From Gnetum montanum (lineage: Eukaryota; Streptophyta; Gnetopsida; Gnetales; Gnetaceae): 64,000 nucleotides of DNA. The notes beneath the pieces are model-generated. The model was not told the origin of the DNA and searched no databases. It worked only from the letters and a program-made list of their open reading frames with translations. Shown here piece by piece: positions 1-13,200 of the stretch (position 1 is the first letter of the stretch; each line of letters starts with the position of its first letter). The position numbers and the translations under genes are program-made. The stretch lies in contig MNCI01036290.1 in the NCBI GenBank assembly GCA_015680685.1, positions 89,901 through 153,900 of the forward strand, given 5' to 3'.

Positions 1-2619
1 TTTTAAAAATCGAATCTACTAAGGCCAAAACAACAAAAATATCATTGATCTATGTAGAAATGGAAAAATAAGAGTTGGGATTTTGTTAGAATTTCATTTT
101 TCCTTTTTTATCAATGTAGGTCTAAGGAAAATAGCCCCACACATGGCAAGAAAAACACAAGAAAAAGTAATGAAAATGACTAAAAAACCAAGGAAAAATA
201 GGTAGAACTACCTAGCTCAAAGAAACAATAGATGAGGCCTAGATAGAGATAGGTCTAGGTAACTCTTATAGGTCTCTAGCACACTCATCCACCTTCTAAA
301 TCCTATGATTATGGCTCTTTCCTCCATGTTTCTTGGATGCCATAATACACCATATTGTGGATGATTGAAATTATGAAAAATAGGAGTACTACACTATGTG
401 TAGGAAGGAATGAGGGTTCAACACTAATGATAGGTTTCTTCTACCATAAAAATATTTAATAAAGCTCTACTCCAATGTGCAATTTTCAAGAATGAAAATT
501 GTGATAAAAAACTTGTGCAATTGGGCATTAAAACACATCTATACCTAAACACCCAACACTAAATCCTAGCTTTCCATTTAGTGCACCATAACTCCAAGTT
601 CACTAAAGTGTAAGGAGAAGGAAGTCTCTTCCATGCTGAGATTAGTGGGAGTTAAGCTGAAAATTCAAAATTTTAAATTTTTGGATTGCGGACTCCACCA
701 TACCCCCTCACTCTTGCCTAAAATTGCATTGACACTAAGTTTTGCACACTTTTTGCACTAATAAAAATAACCAAGCCTTAATTCCCATGCATCCAAATTG
801 CAGATATCATAACTAACCTAGATACATGCCTTTCACTACATAGAACCATTAAAACATAATCTTTTTGCCATTTTAGTAACCAAAACTTGCCTTTTTTGTT
901 TCAACCCCACACTTCCAAAAGGGATGGAACATGGACAAATCTAGATAATTTTGGTTTTCACACTAGGAAAATAGTGCCTAGGATGGATGAAAGAGGGGTA
1001 TGAAGGGCAATAAAATGGCTCTAAGATTAGCTTTTTTAAATGTAAATTATAGCTTGTAAAAGGAACCAATTCAGATGACCTATTAGAAAGTGAGCTAAAG
1101 AACATGGAACATATTCCTATCCACAGAGTTTAGAATTGAAACAAATCTTGGGGTAGTGTGATGCTGCCATTAAAGCTCAAAGAAGTGACTCTAGACTGAC
1201 AAGGTTAATTAGTGAATGTATAGAAATACGTGGAGCCTGAGCTGAGAGAAAGAAATTACTCCAACATACATAAAGTTGGGATAGTTACTAGGATTATGGC
1301 TTAAATTACTAAGGGAAAATCTTGGATTCAAAACAACACAGGAGCTTCTTCAATTGAAATAATAAATTTCATAACTAAATTAGTTATGGGAGAAAAGAAC
1401 TCTAAAATATGCCTTAAAGAGACCTAATGACTGTACACCAAATATAATAAATTAGGATGATAAAAAGCTATCTTATTTCATAATAGTTACTAGTTGAGGG
1501 GTTGCAAATTCAAAAAATGAAGGAAATTTATTAATAGAATAGTTATCGAGCAACTTGAAACTATATAAACAAAAAATGAGGCAATTGTAGCTTTTAATTT
1601 CTATAAAGGTTGTAATTTCCAGAGACTACTATATAAATCCCAAAGTAGATTTGTTAAAAGCATTCAAGTTGGGATGGACGAGAATATTGGAAAAGCTCGA
1701 AGTGATTTCTTATATGATGGCATTCTAACTTCAAACTGGATTCAACTAATTTACTTCTATCTTGTGAGTTAATTCTTATTATCCTACTGTATCATTATTT
1801 CCTAGAAAGTGGTGAAGATTATATTGTGCCTAACATCTTGTTTTTGAAATTTTTTAAATCATTTGAATTACTCTAGGTTAGAAATTTTTGGTATTATTTG
1901 ATTGATTTGAAGTAGCTTAGGTTTTCGTAGTGCTTTCCCATGTTGATAATAGCCCATTTTCAATTACTTGTTAAGCCAAAGGATTTAGTAACTTTTGATA
2001 TTTTTGAATTATTTAAAAAAACTTTGTTTTCAAAGTGTTTGCTCATGTTAATAGCACCTCATTTCAATGTTTAAGAGTCTACATAATTCTACTATTTTAC
2101 TTTCTAAAATTCATTGATACTTGCTTTGTTTCTAGTTTTCTTGTGGTGTTTTCATTCTTGGGAAGATTGACAATAGATTCTATGGAATTACAGTTAAGCA
2201 TTAGATGAAAGGCTAGATTGCATAGGTAGCATATAATCTAGACTACATAGTCTAAGTAGCTTTGATATAGTAGGAAATTTATTTTCTTGTAGAATAGAGT
2301 AAAAGGAGGCTGAATCATTTTATAAATATGCATTTATCTATTTAACTCTTAGTACATAATATTATGAAGTCTATACTAAATGATATGTTAAAACACATAG
2401 TTTCTCTATAAACACTGAGTTTATTTGGAGGTATTCATGTGTTGGTGTTTCCAAAGACTAGCAAAAACCTAAAATTAAGTTTGAAAGAACATCACATCCT
2501 TGTGATTTTTGTCACAATGGGATAGCATTGGTTCTAAATAGAGATTTTACCCACTATTAGTTCCTTTTGGTTAAGGAATGATTAACAAAGTAGTGTGGTC
2601 CAAAGTAGGCACCAACATT
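1..2619. other. Unassigned AT-rich DNA, no gene seen
   Basis: No reading frame here looks like a protein and no LTR ends were found. A TATA-like string, CTATATAAATCC, lies at 1629-1640 on the plus strand and could be part of an old LTR promoter, but no matching second copy or primer-binding site was seen. The base composition matches the rest of the repeat-derived DNA. Confidence 0.5.
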
Positions 2620-3556
2620 AGGAAATGCATAATAATTAAGATTACCAAAATCCAAATGTGAGATAAACCAAGTTACCCTTCCATAAACTAATACAATTAT
2701 AAATAGGATTCTTGGATAGCTTCAATTTCCTAAGAAAGCTCTAAATCCTAGGTATGATTGTAGATTAATAATGAAATCTAAACAAGATTTGGAAATATGG
2801 CTTATGTTAAAATCTTAGTTGATAATATTTATCTAGATCTAGCTCTCTCTCCAATCTAGTAGAATTGTCCTCTTTCGATCTATCTCCTAGATGAAAGAAA
2901 GACGTAGTAAAAGAATGCTCTCTAATGAAATCAAGGTTAATATTATATTATAACCATGGTTTGGTAGTGCTAGGTAAGGATGCTTTCATGTGAAAAACTA
3001 AAACTAAAAGCTACTTCTATATTTAAAAATATTTTTAAATCATTTTTTCTCACATGAGCTATAGCTTGCACTAACCTTAGGATGATCTCCTAGGAGCAAG
3101 TTAATAATTGGATCTAATCATAGAGAGATAGCTATGAATAAGGACAATTTAGTAACAAGGTCTAAAGTCCAAAATCATAGCTAATAGAAGACTAACTTAA
3201 GATCTAATAAAGCATAAGATAAAAATAATATAAAATTAAAAGGAATAGATAGAATATAAATTAACCAAATACTTCGTAATGAACTAATGTAGTATCGTGT
3301 GTGTGAATAACCTATCAAGTAACTAATACCAATTAACTCAAACTCCAACAAGAGGATTAGTGTGCATGTGACAAATTAAAAGATAATTAAAAAGATTAAT
3401 AAAAAGTACTAAAATATAAAAAATATAAAATAAATATGAAAATACCATGACATGGAGAAATTATTAAAATAAATAAAACATAAAAGAAACTTATAATATT
3501 TTATAAGATTAACAAAAAGGACTTAGCTAGGGACATAACTCATAAAGCATAGATGT
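2620..3556. repeat. Dispersed repeat X, copy 1
   Basis: This stretch aligns by eye with 28370-28889 continued at 45051-45460. Shared landmarks in the same order are a GATCTAG/CTAACTTC-like patch, a run ending ATTTTTTCTCACATG, GTTAATA, GGACAATTTAGTAACAAGGTCT versus GAACAAATTAATAACAAGGTCT, and a later ACATGGA(A/G)AAA...ATTAAAATAAATAAAA block. The copy stops exactly where the LTR of element A begins. It has no coding potential and may be part of the LTR or untranslated region of another element; its class is unknown. Confidence 0.55.
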
Positions 3557-4457
3557 TGATGATTGGTGGAGAAATCCAACATCCAACCAAACAAGTCATA
3601 GGCATTCATGCATGACCATATTGTAATCCATAAACAAGGCAATGTAATTATTGTAGCAATTAGTTTAAGTTTGAGACCATTGTCTTCCCACATAGAGCTA
3701 GTGAAGTCTATTGTATGGTTTAGCTCACAATGAGGTATATGATAATTGATGTTGTTGGGTCATTGCTACTCCTAGTGAACATGGTGAATTGAAAATAGTT
3801 TCCATGTCTAAGTAATCTAATAACCAAATCTATTCTATCCTATTGTGATGGATATCTATTCTTGATTTTCTATACATGTCCTAGGATTATGTAACCATTA
3901 CTGTGATTATCAAGTACTTCACTACTAGGAGAGCCAAGCGATAATACTACTAGGTTACCAAACGATCATACTTTATGATCAAAATTAGTCATATCCATTC
4001 TACATACTAACAATAGTAAAAGAAAAGTGCATGTAACAGTAAAACATTAACTAGGAAAGCAATAATCAGTAGTCTAAGTAAAAATGATAAACATTATTCT
4101 AAGTAAAATAGTAAACTAGGAGAATGCTACAATAATATGAAATAGCTTGATCCTTATTGCTAGTCAGACTTGCGCCCAAGTATAAGATGTTTGAATAAAG
4201 ACTCCATTCACTAAGTCACACTACAGTGTAGGCATTCACACTTCTATGTACTTAAGACTAAATTCACAAAAGCATACTGAAAGAGTTCTATTACTATAAA
4301 CTAAAGTCTATTTTTGATCTGTGCACCTAAGTGCTATATTTATAGGTTGGCACATACCCCATGATAGTGCATATGTGATGACATAGCTTATGCTACAATA
4401 TTGGATCAATGATATTATAACTATGACATCATAGTCCTACAAAAATCAACTTTATCA
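3557..4457 (-). repeat. Element A 3' LTR (complete, 901 bp)
   Basis: On the plus strand it begins TGATGATTGGTGG and ends TTTATCA, directly followed by the polypurine tract complement. Its first 250 bases match 15919-16172. On the element strand the U3 has a TATA box, CTATAAATATAGC, at plus positions 4331-4346, matching the TATA boxes in the LTRs of B. GATATC-like repeats are weaker here than in B, C, D and F. Confidence 0.75.
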
Positions 4458-4473
4458 TACCCTCACGACTAAC
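4458..4473 (-). other. Polypurine tract of element A
   Basis: The minus strand reads TTAGTCGTGAGGGTA immediately before the LTR start TGATAAAG. The same TTAGTCATGGGGGTA-type tract abuts the 3' LTRs of C and F, so this is the expected plus-strand priming site for reverse transcription. Confidence 0.65.
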
Positions 4474-4663
4474 TAAAAACTCATCCTTGAGTTAAGAAAA
4501 AATGTGGATAAAGTTCCTTACAAAATTTGGGAGGCATACTTGCATGAATATCATCACTATATACACGACACTAAATTCCATAGTAATTTTTTGCAAAAAT
4601 AAATGCAAGACATGACAAGATAAAATTTTTACAAAAACAAAACTTGATGAAGCTCAATGTAGC

Positions 4664-7437
4664 CTATGTAGTTCCTAGTGGTGGTGGATCCTTCATTAAT
4701 TGCTATCCCTTCTCATTAGGCTTCTGAAATTTTTATTTGTTGAGAAGCACCTAAAGTTTCTCCTCCTTTGTTCTAGGATCATGCATCTTCCATGCTTGTT
4801 GTGCAATCTATGGTGGAGCTAGTACATTCCATGGACATGGAAACTACGGAAACATTTGATTAGCCTTGATGTACCATGCTGCGAACTATCTTCTCTCTTC
4901 TTCAAATGACCTAGCCATCTTGTGTAACTCTTGATAATCAGACATTCTTCTAGCTAGGTTTCCTTCAACAAATTTATATCCTATGTATCCAACCTTAACT
5001 ACTTCTAACTAATAGTTTTCTGTATGAGGCTTTTGTAGAGCATTTTTCCTATCTATAAACTTCTTTACCTACAATGCATATGTGGTTGTTACTTGTTGTT
5101 CAAGCTCATTTCTAAGCTTTCCTACTATAAACATGGTCAAGTTACCATCACAAAGGTTAGCTAGCCTCATGTATTCTTTACAATTTTTTATCTACAAGTC
5201 TTTATTTTGGATCTCCACTTTGTGGACATGAGCATAACTATCCAAGATGGGTTGCCAATCTAGATTCTGTGCTAATATGGAATTGATTTGAGTTTTCACC
5301 ATCTAGATTTCCTTCTCATTGATTTGTTTATACATGTCCACTTGATCATGGAAGTGTTCCTTTATCTTCTCATGCTTCTTGGCTTCATTTTGTCATGTGC
5401 TAATTTCAATAGTAGATTTCTATCTAATCAGACATACCTCCTTCATTGAGATGATTCTATTTTCTCTTACTAGGTGGCTCGTATCCTAGTTGATCCTTAT
5501 TAGTTGTTTTCTCAATTGATGGATGCTCTCCTCTCAGATGTTTTTTTGCTTCTATACATTAGTCAACCTAGTGTTTTCTGCAATGAGTTATTTTTTTATC
5601 CTTTTTTGTGGTGAGTGCCTTAGCATGTGCATATATATGCACTTCTGCTAATGAGGTATTCCACACCACTTTCTCCTTCTCATTCTCCATTGCTTATTTT
5701 ACTCCATGAGGAAATTGGTTTTCTCTATTCTAAAATACTCCAACTAATCAAGTGCAACATATTGAGTAGGATCTCTATGTTTAGCCCTCAGGGTTTCAAG
5801 CTCTTCTTGTAGTCTAAGAATTTCATTCTCTACATGCTCTCCACTAGTTTTTACCATGAATAGCTTACCTTTAGTTGCTATTAACTCTTACTAAATTATA
5901 GTAAGATCACCTAAGATGTCAAAAAGAGTTATCATGACTTGCTTAATCAGCAGTAGTTGATCTAGCACATCTTCATGATCAGTGAAAGCCATCAAGGTAC
6001 CAACTAGCATTTGTGCATCCCTAGCCCTAGTTAGATCTAGTAGTGGAATAATAAGTAAATGAAATATTTCTTTATGTGATCCATGATCACTTTTGCTACT
6101 CCTACTAGATCTTGGTGATGCATAGCCACAACTGTGTCTCCTTCTCCGATTTCAAGCACTACTTGAAATGATGCAATGTTTCTAGAAATCTACTATGACA
6201 ATTGGACTTCTCCTCTTGACTATAATGATATTTTTCCCCTGATAAGATCTATGGAAACTATTGTCTAAATGGCACTGTTAATAATTCTATAGAGATTGGC
6301 CTTCTCACACATTTCCCAACTGATAGTTTTTGTGATTTGTTGTAGATGACTCATGGATGGTCTATAATCCTATAGAGGCAGTGGTGGAACTTGCTATTGC
6401 TATTGCTCTTGTTGATGCTGCTACTCTTGTTGCTAATCATTAGCTCCTACTTACTATTATTACACAATATTTTTTATGGTTTCACCATTGTCTATTTGTT
6501 CTTCTACATGATCTTTCTTTGGTGGTGCTAGCTTCAAAATTTTAGTATATGAGGTGTTCTAAGCCTTCCTGAGGACATCATTGGTGTACCCCAAGATTCC
6601 AACACATTTTCACAACTTCTTGATGATGCAAGGAAATGGAAGTGTTAGCTTCCCTACCTTCTTTTCTTCTAACCACCTTTGGATCTCCATGTAGTAGAGT
6701 TATGCATGTCTTGCATTATGCTTTTCCATTAGGATTGCACTTCCTCTAGTGACATACATGGATAGTCAATTTAATATTTTTTTGGAAAATAGATGGTATG
6801 TGCTAGTTTTGAAATAAATTCACTCTTTAAGAGTTAACTCATTATACTCCTTGTCTTCTTTGCCAAATGCCCTTTGCAACCATAGTTTTCTGGTATTTGT
6901 ATTTGATCTGGTGGACAGATGTGCTACTCTTGCTCCTTCATTAGGCACATTAAGAGCTTTAGCCATCACCTTAATTAAATAGAAAACTGAGACTCCCTCA
7001 ATGTGGACAGTTGTATCTTCTTCTTTGTAATGCCAAAATTGATAGGTCTTCCCTAAATACCGTTCACCATTGTTTGAAAGTATGGACCATAATGGTGATA
7101 CTTGGAGTTATGTCCTTACTAATTTTGGAACAAATTTCATGAATAGGCCAAAGTTCATTTCCATTATCATTGTAGTTAGGATCAATTTCTTCTAGATGGC
7201 TTGGAGGAAATCTAGTGATAGCATGAGGTGTTGTCCTTATGCTTATGGTTCTTTTGCCTCCTCCTAGGCTAAATGTCCTATAGTAGGAGTTTCTTGATGG
7301 ATGTTAAAATATTCTACCTCCTACTTTGCATGTTATGCTTGTGGATCTTGTTCTCTTATTTGGCCTCTTCCATGAACTCTTGGTCTTTTTCTTGTCAGCT
7401 GTGAGGGTTCCCCTATTGCTCCTCTTTCTGGGGTCAT
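4664..7437 (-). pseudogene. Third ORF of element A (degraded, about 925 codons)
   Basis: This region lies between pol and the 3' LTR. The start is chosen at 7437 because the codons there (Met-Thr-Pro-Glu-Arg-Gly) align with Met starts at the same place in B (22962) and F (58786), followed in all three by a Pro-Ser-Gln motif and then an IHQETP motif. It ends at a TAG (4664-4666) after a Leu-Gly-Thr-Thr motif that matches Arg-Thr-Thr-stop in B and F. Many in-frame stops and a net frameshift make it non-functional. The protein type is described under the F copy. No transmembrane segment was recognised, so an envelope role is not supported. Confidence 0.6.
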
Positions 7438-7737
7438 CTACAATCCTCAAGATTTAGGATTTATTAAAATATTTACTCCATTTTTTATGTCTTTTTTTTT
7501 TCTAATACCTTTAATTAGATCAAGTTCTTAGTGTATTATGATTCTAGAGTTAGAAACATTTTCCAAAAGAAATCCCATAGGAGTTAGTTTTCCTTATAAC
7601 CCTTCACAGTTATACATTTCGCTCTTATTTATGGTTTATAATAGTTGGTGTGGGTCTATTAAGAGGATTATTTATGTATTTCTAGCTTGATATTTATTAG
7701 AAATTTCATCTTTCCCATCATACTTACCCTTATGATA
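7438..7737 (-). other. Putative leader intron of the third ORF (A)
   Basis: On the minus strand a donor-like AAGG/GTAAGTA starts the interval (GT at 7737-7736), and GATTGTAG is followed directly by the ATG of the third ORF at 7437. Donor and ATG positions are matched in B and roughly in F. Splicing is inferred; no transcript evidence exists in the sequence. Confidence 0.35.
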
Positions 7738-7977
7738 CCTTCTAGGTATTAGAAAATTCTAACTTCAATTTTTGCAATATCATGCTAAGCACACTCCCAT
7801 GACTAAGTTGAGAGCTCCACGATCAACAAGGTTCAAGAATTTCATAAATTAGAGCTACTAGTGTGGAGTTATGAGGATCAGAATATGGAAATTCATAGCT
7901 TATATTTCAAAAGAAAAATAACAAAAACTCTTCCCTCATCAAAAGCTAGAAAAATGAAAAATTTGCTAAGTCCCCAT

Positions 7978-8040
7978 GTATATATAGTTTTTCTGCACTA
8001 CAATATCAAAAGGGCCTAAATATCAAAGATCTGATATTGG
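7978..8040 (-). promoter_or_regulatory. Internal promoter-like segment of element A
   Basis: The minus strand carries CTATATATAC (plus 7978-7987), preceded by GATATT/GATATC-like words (near 8002, 8020 and 8032). This copies the order seen in LTR U3 regions of this group: palindromic repeats and then TATA. It lies about 540 bases upstream of the third ORF. The same arrangement occurs in B and F. Confidence 0.5.
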
Positions 8041-9604
8041 AGGTGAAATTTTCAAATTTTTTGTTGATGTTCCATGAATGAAAATGAGTCATTTTTAATA
8101 GTTAGAAGATAGAAAACATGTTTGGAGGATCTTGTCCTATGAATGATGCATATTTTTCAAAAATTTGGCATAGAAAGTTCATAACGAAGAAATATTGGGC
8201 TATGGAAGTTCATTAAGTGTTGATAGGATGGATAAGATGGGTAATGAATTTGTGTTATCTGAATGGATATATTGAATGATAAGGGAAGTTTCTATTGATA
8301 TTTATTATTGTTGGAAGGCTTCAAATGATGTGGAATCACTACCAGGTATAAGATACAACAATTATACAAGTGGGTCCTTCCCAAAGTAGGCTCCAAACCT
8401 TAATGTCCTTACATAACCACATCTAAAAGTGTCCATAGGCACTTAAGGAGTTGAATGTAATGCATACCTATTTAGCAAAACACACATGTTAGTATTACCC
8501 AATTGGAAAAATTACACTATGTTAGACAAAACCATAAGTTATGATTATTTATATAGTGAGATGAGATAGAAGGAATTGCAGAAATTAGGATGTGAGGTGT
8601 TTTCATAAAGAATTCTTGTGTTTTATTAGTGCTTAGAATAATCATTATCCTTTCTATCCAAGATTCAAACTAAGTCTAGACCACATTCTAGTAACATTAC
8701 ATTATTTCATCTCTTGGAGTCACAACTGTAAGACTACCACTTTTTCAAGGAGTATCATCACTTAGCATATTATCCAGGGGAGGATTTTATTAATTGCACT
8801 TATTAATTATTTTTTTTATATTTTCAAGAAGTTTCCTATCTTCATACCTGGATAACATGTCTTTTTAGTGAAACCCCTAGAAATTTATTCTGTGCATGGA
8901 ATTTATTTTTTAACTATATTAACCTTACCAGAGAACTACCTTTAGGCATGGGTAACATGTTTTTCTAGTGACATGGTAAGGTAGAATGTATTTTACTCTT
9001 ACTCCCATTTTTGTTAGATCTAAAATGATATAATGCAATCTAAGCAACATAATAGAACTCACAAAAATAATCCAAGAAAATTCACAAATCCCCTTGATGA
9101 CACACCCTTGACATTCCATCTTGGTTCTTTACTTTTTGGTTCAAGCATAATGATCAAAAGTTTATTCTTAGTTTTATGATGGAAAGAATATCATTTTGGA
9201 CATGATAATAACTTCTTATTAATGGAATGGATGGTTGAATATTGTGGTCTCACTGTGCAAATAATTAGTCCCATATGACTTAATAACATAGGGAAATCTT
9301 CACCGTATTGGACTACATCTTGCGTTATTCTTAATTTGTTTTATTAACAATCAAAATTATTTACAAAGGACATGAAAAAAAAGTACAAAAAAGATAGTAA
9401 GAATTAGAAAAAGATGTAAAGAATAAAAAATGTCAAAGAACAAAAAATCATTAAAGAATTGAAAAATGTTAAAGAATATAAAAAATTTAAGAAATGAAAA
9501 AGAATAAAAGAATGAGAAAATATCAAAGAATGTGAAAAATGAAAAGAAAATGAAAAAATTAGTAAAGTACCTATGGTTCCAGATTGACACCCCCACAACT
9601 ATCA
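8041..9604 (-). other. Non-coding stretch between pol and internal promoter (A)
   Basis: No protein was recognised. It contains a conserved block at 8371-8394 (minus strand, a variant of CCTACTTTGGGGAGGACC) shared by all five elements. It also has an A-rich tract on the plus strand at 9361-9560, a pyrimidine tract in the element's sense, corresponding to similar tracts in B, C, D and F. Confidence 0.55.
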
Positions 9605-10760
9605 TTAGGATTGGTTAAATTCAAGATAGAGTAGGTAGAAGATTGTTGGGTATATTGGGTAGATTCCATTGGAATGTTCATAGTAGAGTTTGACTTCTTG
9701 AATATTGATAAGAATGAGCTTATGTGAATAGGGTGGGTGATAGATATGTAAGGTACCAAATGGATAAGTTACTTGAAAAATGTATGGTCCCTTCAAAAGT
9801 ATCTAGAATTTGGATTTTTGGATTAGATGATTAGGATTATAGTAAAGGACCTTATCACCCATTTGTATAGTTACTTGCCTTATCTATGTATCATGCCTAC
9901 ATTTGGAGTAATGTTTGTGGACTTCATTACTCATGAGTGCTATGAGTCTATTTTCATCTAAAAGATTCAGATACATGAGATGTTCTTTTTGGGCTAAGCT
10001 CAGATCAAGGTTAAGTTCAGTAGTAGTAGCTAGAGAATGGAGCTCTATCTAGATTGGATGCATTAGCAAATTTCCATAAACTAACTCATATGATGAGTAC
10101 TCGATAGGTAGTTTCCAATATGTATTATAAGCCCATAGAACATCATTCATTTTAGTGCTCTAGTTATTTTTAAACCTACTAACCATCCTAGTAAGTATCC
10201 TAGTAATTTCTTGGTTACTTACTTCAGCTTGACCATTTTCTTAGGGGTGATATGTTGTTGTTAGCTCATGGTTCACCCCAAGTTGTTACATGAGCTTTTC
10301 AAATGTAGCACTAGTGCAGTGAGTCTCATTGCATGATATGAACATTTTTGGTACTCCAAATCTATTCACCACATGTTGTTGGAAGAATTTGGTACCTATC
10401 TTTACTCTACAATATTTTACTACTGCTACCTCTACCCACTTTGTACAATAATCCATAGTCATAATTATTTATGCTTTTTCAGTCAACATTGGCTGTATGG
10501 TTTCCATAAAATTAATTCCTCATATGTCAAAAGGTTCAAGTGGTTGTATCCATTGTTGTGGTCCTTCATATTTGGCCATAATTCCTCCATCTCTTTAACA
10601 TCACTCATAATATTGTTCAAAAGTATGGATGTCTCTAAACAATTTAGGCCAAAAGTAACCTACCATCATCAGCTTCAGTTCCATTCTATGCCCTGCAGAG
10701 TGGCCACCACAAGGACCTTCATAGACATCCTATAAAACTCTCTATTGGTCATATGCTAGC
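9605..10760 (-). pseudogene. Integrase region of element A pol
   Basis: The conceptual minus-strand protein shows an eroded zinc-binding N-terminus (Arg-Asp-x-His...Gln-Tyr-Tyr-Glu), a core with LEPFDI-stop-GINFME where the family has WGIDFMG, a second catalytic region reading SCNETH where SDNGTH is usual, and ENGQAEVSNQEI with the catalytic Glu kept (10223-10225). A C-terminal Lys-Gly-Pro-Tyr segment follows near 9790 and the frame ends at 9605. The first two catalytic Asp positions are changed, so it could not work. The change of the first Asp to Asn is a G-to-A type. Confidence 0.7.
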
Positions 10761-12600
10761 ACATACCATCTAACTAGCCCATCTACATAGATCTTGTATA
10801 GATTTTCATTGATTTCCATATATTATTTTCCTCTATGAAGGAATTGTTTTCTTTGTTTTTTACTCCATTCAGCAGGAAGCTCTTATGTTGATAGATAAGT
10901 TAGATATTCTATGGTCCATGGCTTTCTTAATGAACTTATAGCCTATATTGTTTTGGTAAATAGGTTCTCATTGGGGAACTAGTCTGATAAAGGTTCTACT
11001 TGATCTTCAAGATTCAATTTAGCCTTAATAGATGATCAGTTATAACATTTTTTATTCCCTTTTTATTGATCATTGTGACATGGAGTTTTTGTAGGATAAT
11101 GAGCCATCTAATTACTCTAGGACTAATTGATGGTTTATTTATGAGAAATTGGATAGCACTATGATCAATATGGACATAGATCTAATACCTAAGAATGTAA
11201 TGTCTAAACTTCTCAAGTGCATACAACACAACCATCAATTACTTTTCCATTATGGTTTAGTTTAGTTGTACCCTAGTGATGCTTTTGTTGGCATAGTGTA
11301 TGTAATAAGGTCTCTTCTTATCATCTAGTTGTGTAAGTATTGCACCAAAAGCATAGTTGGTCATGTTATGAGAATGCCTAGACCATCCAGAGCTTGAAGG
11401 ATTGGTGTTTCAATTAATTTTTTCTTTAGAGCTTCAAATGCTCTCTTGCATGACTCTATCCATTCAAAGGGTGCATCCTTCTTAGTGAGTTCCATGAGCA
11501 ATTTTTCTATCTTTGAAAAAAAATTTATAAACCTTATATAATATCTCGTTTGGACCAAGAATGATCTCACATATTTTATTATCTATGGCCTTTGAGTGAT
11601 ATTCTATACAACTCTAATCTTTTCAAGAGCTACCTCTATACCTTTCTTGAAGATTTTATGTCCCGACACTATACCATCTTGGATCATAAGATGGCTCTTC
11701 TACCAATTGAGCTTGAGATTAGTTTTAATGCATATTTTCAGTACTTGCTCCAACTAGACTAGTGCCTACTTGAAATATATCTCATATGTCAAAAAATCAT
11801 CCATAAGCACCTTAATGCCATTTCCAATCTATTTTTGGAAGATGCTCAGTACTATTCTTTGGAACGTTGTCGATGCATTGCAAAGAATGAAGGGCATCTA
11901 CTTATAGTCAAATGTTTCCCATGGACTTGTAAATGTTGTTTTCTATTGGTATTTAGATGCAATGTGAATTTGATTATATCCACTATATCCATCTAGAAAA
12001 CTATAATACTCATGTCTACAATGGTGTCTAGGACGTAATTGACAAATGCTAGAGGGAAGTGATCCTTGAATATAATAGAATTCAACATCCAAAAGGCAAT
12101 GCAGAGGCACCATTTCCCCCCTTCTTTAGAATAGTTACTAAGGGAATGATCCTTTCACAATTCACAATAAGATAGATGAATCATGCATTTAGTAATTTAT
12201 CTAACTCTTGCTTCACTACTTCTTTTAGTTTAGGATTAAGCCTTCATTTGGGTTGATGTCATGGTTTAACTGTAAGATCAATATATATCCAATGTTAACA
12301 AATTCATGGATCAATTCCTATTATCTCATCATAAGACCACACAAATGTTGTGGACCATTTGTTAATCACCTCCAACAACTTCCTCTTCTATTCTTCTTTT
12401 AAAGTGGCATTGATTATTACTAGCTTCTTATTGTTTAAAAATACATATTCCAATGTGGTCACTAGGGTATTTAATTTCAATGGTTCTACTTTCATAATGT
12501 CTGGGATCTCTATGCATCCCTAGTTTGTCTCTTCTTCTTACTAATTTGTAGGTAGGAGTGCATTTCCCTTAATTCTTCTAACTTATTAGTCTTTTCAATG
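10761..12600 (-). pseudogene. Reverse transcriptase and RNase H region of element A
   Basis: The RT catalytic motif reads Met-Asp-Asp-Phe (codons at plus 11793-11804), so both Asp residues survive. Downstream at 11361-11570 is the typical connection segment (ARYYIRFI-like, then FSKIEKLL, PFEWIESCKRAFEALK). RNase H follows towards 10761, more worn. The frame is the same as the protease frame but is interrupted by stops. Family: Ty3/gypsy RT, Athila/Tat type. Confidence 0.7.
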
Positions 12601-12836
12601 TAGGCACTAATAATTTGTTCTACTGGTTCCATGTATTTATTGGATTTAGTTTCTTCATTTGTGATCAATCAATGGATGCCTTCCTATTGTGTGTCTACTA
12701 CATACAAACATTTCTGCACACATATATCTTCTACATATTTATTACATGTCTTGGTATCCTCTCATCTAATAGCCCATATTCTTTGCACACAATTTCACAC
12801 ATTATCATTATATGTTATACATGAAACTCTTCATCT

Positions 12837-13200
12837 TTATATAATACCAACTTTATCTTCCTTGGAAATCTTGAAGGACAAGTCACAAATCCCAAGCTTA
12901 GCATCAATAGTGCTAAGCCAATCTATTCCCATGATAATTGGAAATTCTCCCTTATTTTTCCACACATGAATTACTAGAAAATTTGCAAGGTAGGAATAAC
13001 CACTGATGGTTGTGATCACATTGTCTACTTTTCTTGGTGGAAGTATGATTGATAGGTTTATAAGCTCTAGCCAGATGTTACTCTTCTTTAGTGGTGGTAG
13101 ATTCTAGGCATGATACATGTCTTGTGAGATTAGGTTCACTCCTGACCTAGAATCAAGTAAAGCTTTACAAGTTAAACTAAGGGACTTCCTAGATTAGTTT
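12837..13200 (-). pseudogene. Protease region of element A
   Basis: The aspartic protease core reads ALLDSRSGVNLIS near 13140-13170. The family triad Asp-Ser-Gly is here Asp-Ser-Arg, a substitution likely to abolish activity; C and D keep Asp-Ser-Gly. The C-terminal half (12837-13019) keeps FPIIMGIDWLSTIDAKLG, matching the C and D proteases. The open part is 60 codons long. Confidence 0.7.

Noticed and set aside
4664-7437. Envelope gene of an endogenous retrovirus, judged by position after pol
   Set aside because: No signal peptide, fusion segment or membrane anchor was seen in any of the three copies; the C-terminal half is a charged coiled coil.
9357-9605. 82-codon Phe/Ile/Leu-rich frame on the minus strand, looks like a membrane protein
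   Set aside because: It is the reverse of an A-rich tract (AAAGAATGAAAAA variants); equivalent tracts in B, C, D and F do not keep the frame.
10373-10735. 120-codon frame on the plus strand
   Set aside because: Antisense to the integrase of element A; the minus strand carries the recognisable motifs.
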